A stretch of DNA of 6,920 bases from an uncultured Allomuricauda sp. (lineage in GTDB: Bacteria; Bacteroidota; Bacteroidia; Flavobacteriales; Flavobacteriaceae). The position numbers were made by a program, and so were the translations under genes. How positions within the stretch are numbered: the first letter of the stretch is position 1; every line of letters starts with the position of its first letter. Shown in pieces: positions 1 to 5,654 of the stretch. The notes below the pieces were generated by a model. The model was not told the origin of the DNA and did not search any database. It saw only the letters and a list, made by a program, of their open reading frames with translations. The DNA lies in the NCBI GenBank assembly GCA_937911965.1, contig CALDPL010000245.1, positions 1 to 6,920 of the forward strand. The letters run 5' to 3'.

Positions 1-2038
1 TCACCAATTGGTGGGTCCCGATGATGATGTCCAATTTGCCCGCGGCCAAACGCTCCAGGACTTCTTTCCGCTCCTTGGCCGTGCGGAAGCGGTTGAGATA
101 ATCCACGCTCACCGGCATCTCTTTCAGACGTTCCCCAAAGGTCCTGTTGTGTTGGAAGGCCAAAATGGTGGTGGGCACCAACACGGCCACCTGTTTTCCG
201 TTGTCGACGGCCTTGAAGGCGGCCCGGATGGCCACCTCGGTCTTTCCAAAGCCCACATCTCCACAAATTAGGCGGTCCATGGGTCGTTCACTCTCCATGT
301 CCCTTTTGACATCCAAGGTGGATTTTTCCTGGTCCGGTGTATCCTCATAGAGAAAGGAAGCCTCCAATTCGTATTGCAGATAACTGTCCGGATCGTACCT
401 GAACCCCTTTTCCAAACGTCTTTTCGCATAGACCTGGATCAGGTCGAAGGCAATCTGTTTGACCCGGCTCTTGGTTTTTTGTTTCAGGTTCTTCCAGGCC
501 GCTGATCCGAGTTTGTATATCTTGGGCGCCGCCCCGTCCTTCCCGTTGAATTTTGAAATCTTGTGCAGGGAGTGGATGCTCACGTACAAAAGGTCCCTGT
601 CCCCATAGACCAATTTTATGGCCTCTTGTTTTTTGCCCTCCACATCGATTTTCTGCAAGCCCCCAAAGGTGCCTATGCCGTGATCGATATGGGTGACGTA
701 GTCCCCGATCTCCAATTTGTTGAGTTCCTTGAGGGAAATGGCCTGCTTCTTGGCATAGCCGTTTTTGAGGTGGAACTTGTGGTAGCGTTCAAAGATCTGG
801 TGGTCCGTGTAACAGCTCAGTTTCAGGGAGTCGTCCACAAAGCCCCGATAGAGCGGGAAGACCACAGTTTGGTAATGTACCCTTTGGTCCCCTTCCCCGA
901 AGATGTCGTCAAATCGCTTGGCCTGTTGTTGGGTCGCACAGAAAATATAATTGGTGTAGCCTGCTTCCCCCTTGGAGTTGAGATCCTCGATCAGAAGGTC
1001 GAATTTTTTGTTGAAGACGGGTTGAGGCAGTGTATGGAAGCTTATTTCCTCTCCCTGTTGTTGCATGATTTTTGTCCTGGAGGTGGAACCGAGTTCCACG
1101 CAGCCAAAATCCCGCAGTTGTTCCCGCAGAAGATCGGAATCCACAAAGAGGTCCTTGGGCTCGGAATGTTTGACCTCTTTGGCCAGGTTCTCAAAGTTTT
1201 CCCGGGCCTTTTCAAAAAAGGAATCCACCCGCTCATAGATAAGTACGGGGTCCTTTGCGAAGATCAGCGTCTTTGGGGAGATATACTTTAGGAAACTTTC
1301 CCGGGACTCCAGGGAGAACTTGTGTTCCACATTGGGGATGATGGCAATTTTGCCCACCTTGTCCGTGGAGAGCTGGGTCTCCACATCAAAGGTACGGATG
1401 CTGTCCACCTCGTCCCCGAAGAACTCGATCCTATAGGGCCTGTCGTGGGAAAAGGAAAAGACATCCACGATCCCCCCCCGCAGGGAGAACTCCCCGGGCT
1501 CGGTCACAAAGTCTACCCGCTTGAAGCGGTACTCAAAGAGGACCTCGTTCAAAAAATCCAGGGACAGGCTGTCGCCCACCTTGACCTTTAGGGTGTTTTT
1601 GTCCAGTTCCCTACGGGTGACCACCTTTTCAAAAAGGGCATCCGGGTAGGTCACCACCACTGCCGGCCTTTTCCGGGAATTGATGCGGTTGAGCACTTCG
1701 GCCCTCAGCAGCACATTGGCATTATCGGTCTGTTCGATCTCATAGGGCCTTCTGTAGCTGCCCGGGTAGAAGAGCACGTCCTTTTCCCCGATCAGGCGTT
1801 CCAGGTCGTTGAGCAGATAGGCGGCTTCTTCCTTGTCGTTCAAAATCAATAAAAAAGGAAGGTCCAATTCCTGAAAACAGGCCGAGACCACAAAGGAAAG
1901 TGAAGATCCGACCAGGCCTTCCATGAGGATTTTTTGGTCCTTCTCCGAGGGATTCCCTTGGAATTGGGCAAGGGTATCCCGCAGATTCCCCATTTGGGGA
2001 GCCTGTGCATACCTTTGTATAATGGACGATTTGGTCAA
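1..2038 (-). CDS. mfd: Transcription-repair coupling factor Mfd, N-terminal ~679 codons (C-terminus beyond left edge)
   Basis: Mfd is a cytoplasmic ATP-dependent DNA translocase that removes RNA polymerase stalled at lesions and recruits UvrA for nucleotide excision repair. The frame is open without a stop from 2038 to the left edge. Domains visible in order: a UvrB-like N-terminal module (YPGSYRRPYE near residue 95, then EPGEFSLRGGIVDVF, a UvrB-type signature); a linker region; the Tudor-like RNA-polymerase-interacting domain starting about residue 435 (GDYVTHIDHGIGTF); and the first RecA-like helicase lobe with Walker A GDVGFGKT (residues 593-600, bases 239-262), motif Ia VPTTILAFQH, and DIIIGTHQLV at the edge. 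Full-length family members are about 1100-1150 residues, so roughly 450 are missing. Start: no ATG lies upstream of 1993 in frame. I prefer TTG at 2038 because it adds an N-terminus (TKSSIIQRYAQAPQ) of the kind Bacteroidota Mfd usually has, and it lies 16 nt after a TATATTTG box. ATG at 1993 is the alternative. The identity is very secure, the start less so. Confidence 0.96.
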   Translation of the reverse strand, partial: MTKSSIIQRYAQAPQMGNLRDTLAQFQGNPSEKDQKILMEGLVGSSLSFVVSACFQELDLPFLLILNDKEEAAYLLNDLERLIGEKDVLFYPGSYRRPYEIEQTDNANVLLRAEVLNRINSRKRPAVVVTYPDALFEKVVTRRELDKNTLKVKVGDSLSLDFLNEVLFEYRFKRVDFVTEPGEFSLRGGIVDVFSFSHDRPYRIEFFGDEVDSIRTFDVETQLSTDKVGKIAIIPNVEHKFSLESRESFLKYISPKTLIFAKDPVLIYERVDSFFEKARENFENLAKEVKHSEPKDLFVDSDLLREQLRDFGCVELGSTSRTKIMQQQGEEISFHTLPQPVFNKKFDLLIEDLNSKGEAGYTNYIFCATQQQAKRFDDIFGEGDQRVHYQTVVFPLYRGFVDDSLKLSCYTDHQIFERYHKFHLKNGYAKKQAISLKELNKLEIGDYVTHIDHGIGTFGGLQKIDVEGKKQEAIKLVYGDRDLLYVSIHSLHKISKFNGKDGAAPKIYKLGSAAWKNLKQKTKSRVKQIAFDLIQVYAKRRLEKGFRYDPDSYLQYELEASFLYEDTPDQEKSTLDVKRDMESERPMDRLICGDVGFGKTEVAIRAAFKAVDNGKQVAVLVPTTILAFQHNRTFGERLKEMPVSVDYLNRFRTAKERKEVLERLAAGKLDIIIGTHQLV

Positions 2039-2054
2039 TCCAAAAACTTTGGTG

Positions 2055-2062
2055 CAAATATA
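2055..2062 (-). promoter_or_regulatory. Candidate -7 box of the mfd promoter
   Basis: The minus strand reads TATATTTG, a perfect match to the Bacteroidota sigma-ABfr -7 consensus TAnnTTTG. It ends 16 nt before the proposed TTG start at 2038. No TTG/TTTG (-33) element is seen 17-23 nt upstream, so the promoter is only half supported. The box sits in frame-compatible sequence, so it does not by itself rule out translation starting further upstream. Confidence 0.55.
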
Positions 2063-2111
2063 TATTGAAATATCACCTTTGTGCGGATCCCGGATCTATT
2101 TTTGAGCTTAT

Positions 2112-2127
2112 TGCGGCCGCTGCGGCC
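2112..2127. repeat. Short GC-rich direct repeat (two TGCGGCC units)
   Basis: TGCGGCC occurs at 2112-2118 and again at 2121-2127, separated by GC; the stretch includes the palindrome GCGGCCGC at 2113-2120. It stands out inside an otherwise AT-rich intergenic region between mfd and the TerB-like gene. It could be a regulator site or chance; nothing in the sequence decides. Confidence 0.4.
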
Positions 2128-2149
2128 ATTTTCAGAGGGATTCACGGGA

Positions 2150-2179
2150 AATTCAAAAATTTTTGTCAATTTTTGAATT
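2150..2179. repeat. Perfect 12-bp inverted repeat, 6-nt spacer, in the mfd/TerB-like divergent region
   Basis: The left arm AATTCAAAAATT (2150-2161) is exactly complementary to the right arm AATTTTTGAATT (2168-2179), with spacer TTTGTC. The left arm also overlaps a second palindrome, CAAAAATTTTTG (2154-2165). It lies about 90 nt upstream of the mfd -7 box and about 70 nt upstream of the -7 box of the TerB-like gene, a suitable place for a shared dimeric regulator. The stem is A/T-rich, so a DNA-binding site seems more likely than a stable RNA hairpin. There is no following T-run that would make it a terminator for either outward gene. Confidence 0.6.
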
Positions 2180-2230
2180 GCTGCCCCAATTTGATTGAAA
2201 AGACAGGATTTTCTTTCTGTTCGGCCTGGA

Positions 2231-2240
2231 CCAAATTTGG
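2231..2240. repeat. 10-bp palindrome next to the -7 box of the TerB-like gene
   Basis: CCAAATTTGG is a perfect palindrome ending 10 nt before the TATATTTG box at 2251, in the spacer where a repressor could block RNA polymerase. A 10-bp palindrome in AT-rich DNA can arise by chance, so the regulatory role is only a suggestion. Confidence 0.3.
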
Positions 2241-2250
2241 GGAATAGGAC

Positions 2251-2258
2251 TATATTTG
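2251..2258 (+). promoter_or_regulatory. Candidate -7 box of the TerB-like gene promoter
   Basis: TATATTTG matches the Bacteroidota -7 consensus TAnnTTTG perfectly and ends 16 nt before the ATG at 2275, giving a very short leader. No good -33 TTG is present; CTG at 2226-2228 (22-nt gap) is the closest. No Shine-Dalgarno precedes the ATG, which is usual in this phylum. Confidence 0.6.
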
Positions 2259-2274
2259 TGGCAAATTTTCAGAT

Positions 2275-2703
2275 ATGCCGATCTTGGACCTTTACGAGCA
2301 CAGCGACCACAGGAAGAATTTGGCCCATTTTGCCACTTTGGCCAGTTTGGCGGCCAGCGACGGGGAGATCAACGCCGAGGAAAAAGCCGTGTTGGATCGA
2401 TTTGCCTTCAAGCTGAACATCAGCGATCACGAATATAAGGAGGTGATGAAGAAGGAGAACAAATATCCCATTGAGACCCCTCATAGCGGGGAGAAGAGGT
2501 ATAAAAGACTCTATGAGTTTTTTCAGATCATCTTCTCGGATCACGACATCGATCCCCAAGAGCTCAGGCTGGTCGAAAAATATGCCATTGGCCTGGGGTT
2601 CTCCCCCAAGAAGGCCACTGAGTTGATCCAAAAATCCCTTGCCATCTTCAAGGGGAAGATCGCCTTTGCGGATTACTATACCATCATTACCCGGGAGGAC
2701 TAG
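2275..2703 (+). CDS. TerB-like small helical protein (142 aa)
   Basis: This small, charged protein has no signal peptide or membrane helix and is probably cytoplasmic. Its pattern is that of the TerB / DjlA-N-terminal fold: an N-terminal helix leading to [19 protein letters not shown], with acidic residues D29, E31, E35 and E36, and a second copy [20 protein letters not shown]. Residues 28-50 and 88-110 align without gaps (S, D, I, E, A, L and S identical, most others similar), an internal duplication matching the pseudo-symmetric TerB helical bundle. In that family the acidic residues are suspected metal ligands. The neighbours are housekeeping genes, not a ter operon, so tellurite resistance should not be assumed. 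ATG 2275 is the first ATG in frame after the promoter box at 2251. Its TAG overlaps the fbp stop codon. The molecular function is unknown. Fold assignment is fairly good. Confidence 0.8.
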   Translation: MPILDLYEHSDHRKNLAHFATLASLAASDGEINAEEKAVLDRFAFKLNISDHEYKEVMKKENKYPIETPHSGEKRYKRLYEFFQIIFSDHDIDPQELRLVEKYAIGLGFSPKKATELIQKSLAIFKGKIAFADYYTIITRED

Positions 2704-2710
2704 GACCCGG
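2691..2710. repeat. Small GC-rich inverted repeat over the shared stop codons
   Basis: CCGGG at 2691-2695 pairs with CCCGG at 2706-2710 around a 10-nt loop that contains the CTAG used as stop by both convergent genes. The stem is only 5 bp and neither side has a T-run, so it is not a standard intrinsic terminator. It is noted because no other terminator candidate lies between the two genes. Confidence 0.25.
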
Positions 2711-3707
2711 CCATAAATTCCTCTGCCTTTTCCACCATTTTTCGGCTGCCGCAGAAAAAGGGGACCCTCTCGTGGAGTTCGGTGGGCTGCAGGTCCAGAA
2801 TCCTGTTGAAACCGTCACTGGCCTTGCCGTTGGCCTGTTCCGCGATAAAGGCCATGGGATTGCACTCGTACAACAGCCGTAGTTTTCCCTTATGGGCCAC
2901 ACTGCTTTTGGGATAGATATAGATGCCCCCCTTGATCATGTTCCGATGGAAGTCCGAGACCAGCGATCCAATGTACCTGGAAGTATAGGGCCGGTCCCCT
3001 TCCTCCATTTGACAGTATTTGATGTAGTCTTTCACCCCCTGGGGAAAATGGATGTAGTTCCCCTCGTTCACCGAATAGATCTTCCCGGTTTCCGGGTAGG
3101 TCATCTTGGGATGGGAGAGGTAAAAGGTCCCCAGGGCCGGGTTCAGGGTAAAGCCGTTCACCCCGTCCCCAGTGGTATAGACCAACATGGTGGAGGTGCC
3201 GTAAATGATATAGCCTGCGGCGATCTGGTTTTTGCCGGGCTGTAGGAAGTCCTCCAGGCCGACCGGACTGCCCACCGGGCTCACCCGCCTGTATATGGAG
3301 AAGATGGTGCCCACCGAGACGTTGACATCGATGTTGGATGACCCGTCCAAGGGATCTATGAGCACCACGTATTTGTTGTTGTACTTTTTGTCAAAACTGT
3401 TGATGCTGATGAAATCATCCTCTTCCTCAGAGGCGATGCCACATACAATTTCCCTGTTTTTCAGGGTCTGTATGAACTTTTCATTGGCCAGCACATCCAA
3501 TTTCTGTTGGTCCTCGCCCTGTATGTTGGTGTCCCCGGCCGCCCCGATAATATCGACCAGACCTGCTTTGTTCACCTCGTGGTTCACTACTTTTGCCGCC
3601 AAGCGTATGCTGTTCAACAAGCGGGAGAGTTCCCCGGATGAGTATTGGAAGGAGTTTTGGTTGGCAATGATGAACTCCCCCAGGGTGCGGTGCTGTTTTT
3701 CCAACAT
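2700..3707 (-). CDS. fbp: Class I fructose-1,6-bisphosphatase (335 aa)
   Basis: Fbp hydrolyses fructose 1,6-bisphosphate to fructose 6-phosphate and phosphate, the committed step of gluconeogenesis, in the cytoplasm with Mg2+. Length 335 is typical for the class I family. Visible motifs: metal-binding SEEED at 93-97; catalytic [10 protein letters not shown] at 118-127 (D118, D121); substrate-binding NEGN at 214-217, [15 protein letters not shown] at 241-255 and YECNPM at 280-285. The allosteric AMP site of the mammalian enzyme also looks preserved: GELSRLLNS near 25-33, K112-Y113, and R140. AMP inhibition is therefore likely, though this is inference from residues. ATG 3707 is the only ATG that fits; TAA closes the frame just upstream. 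It is transcribed divergently from the acetyltransferase gene and convergently with the TerB-like gene, sharing a 4-bp CTAG overlap at the 3' end. The identity is secure. Confidence 0.98.
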   Translation of the reverse strand: MLEKQHRTLGEFIIANQNSFQYSSGELSRLLNSIRLAAKVVNHEVNKAGLVDIIGAAGDTNIQGEDQQKLDVLANEKFIQTLKNREIVCGIASEEEDDFISINSFDKKYNNKYVVLIDPLDGSSNIDVNVSVGTIFSIYRRVSPVGSPVGLEDFLQPGKNQIAAGYIIYGTSTMLVYTTGDGVNGFTLNPALGTFYLSHPKMTYPETGKIYSVNEGNYIHFPQGVKDYIKYCQMEEGDRPYTSRYIGSLVSDFHRNMIKGGIYIYPKSSVAHKGKLRLLYECNPMAFIAEQANGKASDGFNRILDLQPTELHERVPFFCGSRKMVEKAEEFMAGS

Positions 3708-3730
3708 GGAGCGACTGTTTTATTTGGGTG

Positions 3731-3738
3731 CAAATATC
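3731..3738 (-). promoter_or_regulatory. Candidate -7 box of the fbp promoter
   Basis: The minus strand reads GATATTTG followed by CACCC, one mismatch from TAnnTTTG, and ends 23 nt before the fbp ATG. The following bases (TTTGCACC) repeat those at the mfd promoter. No TTG at a suitable -33 distance was found, so this is tentative. Confidence 0.4.
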
Positions 3739-3791
3739 GTGCATTTTGTGAAACTATAACGATTTCGCCCATTTCAATTTATGAATATTTA

Positions 3792-3799
3792 TAACTTTG
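3792..3799 (+). promoter_or_regulatory. Candidate -7 box of the acetyltransferase/aspartate kinase unit
   Basis: TAACTTTG fits TAnnTTTG exactly and ends 19 nt before the ATG at 3819. A second, weaker match (TTTATTTG, 3803-3810) follows but would leave almost no leader. A -33 TTG is not seen. The 111-bp region 3708-3818 must hold both this promoter and the divergent fbp promoter. Confidence 0.45.
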
Positions 3800-3818
3800 A
3801 GTTTTATTTGTAACAATT

Positions 3819-4298
3819 ATGGAGTATACCATAAGAGCGGCCCGGCCCGAGGACATGGGAGCGGTATTGTCCCTGATCCGGGAACTGGCCGAATTCGAAA
3901 GGGAACCCGATGCCGTGGAAATTGATAGGGAGGACTTGATCGAGGATGGATTCAACCGTGGGCTGTTCCATTGTTTCGTGGCCGATACGGGGGACGGTAT
4001 CGGGGGAATGGCCCTGATATATCCCAGGTATTCCACCTGGAAGGGTCCGGCGATTCATTTGGAGGACTTGATCGTGGCCAAAAGGATGCGGGGCTCCGGC
4101 CTGGGAACGGCCCTGTTGGACCAAGTGGTCCGCTACGCCCACGAGCTGGGGGCCAATAGGATATGTTGGGAAGTCCTGGACTGGAACGAGGATGCCATAA
4201 CCTTCTATGAAAAGAAGGGGGCCAGGGTGCTTCGGGATTGGGATGTGGTCCAATTGGACCGGAACGGAATCGAGAATTATTTGGAAGGCCTGGAATGA
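3819..4298 (+). CDS. GNAT-family N-acetyltransferase, SSAT-like (159 aa)
   Basis: This enzyme should transfer acetyl from acetyl-CoA to an amine in the cytoplasm. It covers a whole GNAT domain of normal length. The acetyl-CoA pyrophosphate loop R-x-x-G-x-G is RMRGSGLG (89-96), preceded by the strand HLEDLIV (80-86), and followed by the C-terminal NEDAITFYEKKGA (123-135), where Y130 aligns with the general-acid tyrosine of GNATs. The start (TIRAARPEDMGAVLSLIRELAEFE), the LIEDGF motif (40-45) and the LED strand all resemble eukaryotic spermidine/spermine acetyltransferase SSAT1 and the related SSAT2, which acetylates thialysine. A polyamine, lysine analogue or amino-acid substrate is therefore plausible but unproven. 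The gene begins the unit that continues 26 bp later with aspartate kinase. ATG 3819 follows the TAACTTTG box. Family assignment is strong; the substrate is unknown. Confidence 0.9.
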   Translation: MEYTIRAARPEDMGAVLSLIRELAEFEREPDAVEIDREDLIEDGFNRGLFHCFVADTGDGIGGMALIYPRYSTWKGPAIHLEDLIVAKRMRGSGLGTALLDQVVRYAHELGANRICWEVLDWNEDAITFYEKKGARVLRDWDVVQLDRNGIENYLEGLE

Positions 4299-4324
4299 AC
4301 CTTCCGATATGAGAAAAAACTTGG

Positions 4325-5575
4325 ATGAGAGTATATAAGTTTGGCGGGGCCTCCGTCAAGGATGCCGCCGGAGTGCGCAATGTGGCGAAGGTATTGCAAC
4401 AGCAGGGCCACGAGGGGACCCTGGTGGTGGTATCGGCCATGGGAAAGACCACCAATGCCATGGAGAAAGTGGTCGAGGCCTATTTCAAGGACCGGGATTC
4501 GGTTCCCGCCTTTATGGGGGAGGTGGTGGAATTCCACAGACAGATCGTCGGGGAATTGTTCCGGCAAACGGACCATCCCGTCCACCACGCCTTGGAGGTG
4601 CTTTTTGAGGAAGTCCGTGGCTTTTTGGCCTGGAACAAATCCCCAAAATACGCCTTTGTTTACGACCAGGTGGTCGGATACGGGGAACTGCTCTCCACGA
4701 CCATCGTCAGCAACTACCTCAACCTGGTGGGCATACACAACCAATGGATGGATGTGCGCAACCTGATCAAAACGGACAGCGGCCATAGGGAGGCGCAGGT
4801 CAATTGGGAACGGACCCAAAAGGAGGTCACCCAAAGGGTCGACCTGTCAGAACTCAATATCACCCAGGGCTTCTTGGGCAGTGATGACAACAATTTCACC
4901 ACCACCCTGGGGCGGGAGGGATCGGATTATACCGCTGCCATCCTCGCCTATTGCCTGGATGCGGAATCCGTGACCATATGGAAGGATGTCCCAGGGGTGC
5001 TCAACGCCGACCCCAGGAATTTCAAAGAGACCCTGTTGTTGGACCTGATCTCCTATAGGGAGGCCATCGAACTGGCCTTTTACGGGGCTTCGGTCATCCA
5101 TCCCAAAACGCTACAGCCCCTACAGGGAAAGGAAATTCCTTTGCACGTCAAGTCATTTCTCAACCCCGGGGACAAGGGTACCACCGTGGGCAGGGGGGTG
5201 GGAATCGTGCCCAAGGTCCCCTGCTTTATCGTAAAAAAGGACCTGGTGCTCCTGAAACTGTCCACCCTGGATTTTTCCTTCATAGTGGAGGAGAGCATCA
5301 GTGAACTCTTCAAGCTGTTTCACCAGCATAGGCTCAAAGTGGACCTGATCCAGAATTCGGCCATCAGTTTTTCGGTCTGTCTTGACAATAAGTTCAACGG
5401 GCTGCAGGCCCTCTTGCAGGGACTACAGGCAAATTTCAAAGTGGTCTGCCACGAGGGGGTTTCCCTGTACACCATCAGGCATTTTGACGAGGATTCGGTG
5501 CGTTCCCTTCAGAACGGGAAATCCGTCCTTGTGGAGCAAAGGGGAAAGGAAACGGTTCAATTGGTCGTGAAATAG
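4325..5575 (+). CDS. Aspartate kinase, monofunctional LysC-type (416 aa)
   Basis: It phosphorylates L-aspartate with ATP to 4-aspartyl phosphate, the first step to lysine, threonine, methionine and diaminopimelate. The kinase domain spans about 1-290: KFGGASVKD (5-13), VVVSAMGKTTNAM (34-46), GYGELLS (118-124), LGREGSDYTAA (195-205), TIWKDVPGVLNADPR (217-231) and ASVIHPKTLQP (255-265), all aspartokinase hallmarks. Residues about 299-416 form an ACT-type regulatory part (LKVDLIQNSAISFSV, 337-351), with recognisable but divergent sequence. No homoserine dehydrogenase domain follows, so it is not ThrA. Against E. coli LysC, GGT is GGA and GRGGSD is GREGSD. ATG 4325 lies 26 bp after the acetyltransferase stop without a Shine-Dalgarno; a nearby ATG at 4309 is out of frame. 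Since the group often carries a fused ThrA as well, this may be a second, differently regulated kinase, which is inference. Confidence 0.95.
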   Translation: MRVYKFGGASVKDAAGVRNVAKVLQQQGHEGTLVVVSAMGKTTNAMEKVVEAYFKDRDSVPAFMGEVVEFHRQIVGELFRQTDHPVHHALEVLFEEVRGFLAWNKSPKYAFVYDQVVGYGELLSTTIVSNYLNLVGIHNQWMDVRNLIKTDSGHREAQVNWERTQKEVTQRVDLSELNITQGFLGSDDNNFTTTLGREGSDYTAAILAYCLDAESVTIWKDVPGVLNADPRNFKETLLLDLISYREAIELAFYGASVIHPKTLQPLQGKEIPLHVKSFLNPGDKGTTVGRGVGIVPKVPCFIVKKDLVLLKLSTLDFSFIVEESISELFKLFHQHRLKVDLIQNSAISFSVCLDNKFNGLQALLQGLQANFKVVCHEGVSLYTIRHFDEDSVRSLQNGKSVLVEQRGKETVQLVVK

Positions 5576-5586
5576 AGCACAGGATA

Positions 5587-5609
5587 TTGGTTCTAGGGTC
5601 GTGAACCAA
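5587..5609. repeat. 7-bp perfect inverted repeat upstream of the lipid acyltransferase gene
   Basis: TTGGTTC (5587-5593) pairs with GAACCAA (5603-5609) around a 9-nt loop. It starts 11 nt after the aspartate kinase stop and is followed by mixed sequence rather than a T-run, so it is a weak terminator candidate at best. It could be an operator or an RNA hairpin in a shared transcript. Confidence 0.35.
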
Positions 5610-5623
5610 AAGTCATAATTCTC

Positions 5624-5631
5624 TATCTTTA
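5624..5631 (+). promoter_or_regulatory. Weak candidate -7 box for the lipid acyltransferase gene
   Basis: TATCTTTA differs from TAnnTTTG only in the last base and ends 23 nt before ATG 5655, the same gap as the fbp box. No -33 element is visible. The gene could equally be read through from the aspartate kinase gene 79 bp upstream. Confidence 0.3.
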
Positions 5632-5654
5632 TCCCCGCATAAATACAGAATTGA

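Noticed and set aside
563..1291. 242-codon open frame on the plus strand opposite mfd (also 1322-1591)
   Set aside because: It is exactly in codon register with mfd. Leu TTA/CTA and Ser TCA are rare in this genome's usage, so the in-register antisense frame stays open by bias. The translation resembles no family, while the mfd frame is unmistakable.
2150..2179. Reading the 12-bp inverted repeat as a transcription terminator
   Set aside because: It lies upstream of both divergent genes, the stem is almost all A/T, and no transcript is expected to end there.
2065..2247. 60-codon plus-strand frames in the mfd/TerB-like intergenic region
   Set aside because: Short, without a promoter box at a suitable distance, crossing the palindromes and of unlike composition; chance open frames.
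2275..2703. Tellurite-resistance gene
   Set aside because: Only the fold resembles TerB; no terA/C/D/E/Z neighbours are present, so a resistance role is unsupported.
2892..3759. Plus-strand frames opposite fbp (2892-3245, 3232-3759)
   Set aside because: Shadows of fbp, which has full length and all active-site motifs.
3804..4253. Minus-strand frames opposite the acetyltransferase gene (including 3952-4461)
   Set aside because: The first is in codon register with the GNAT gene; the second is a low-complexity Pro/Arg/Ser-rich frame typical of GC-rich shadow translation.
4277..4834. 185-codon minus-strand frame opposite aspartate kinase (also 4847-5101)
   Set aside because: In-register antisense shadow of a gene with clear catalytic motifs.
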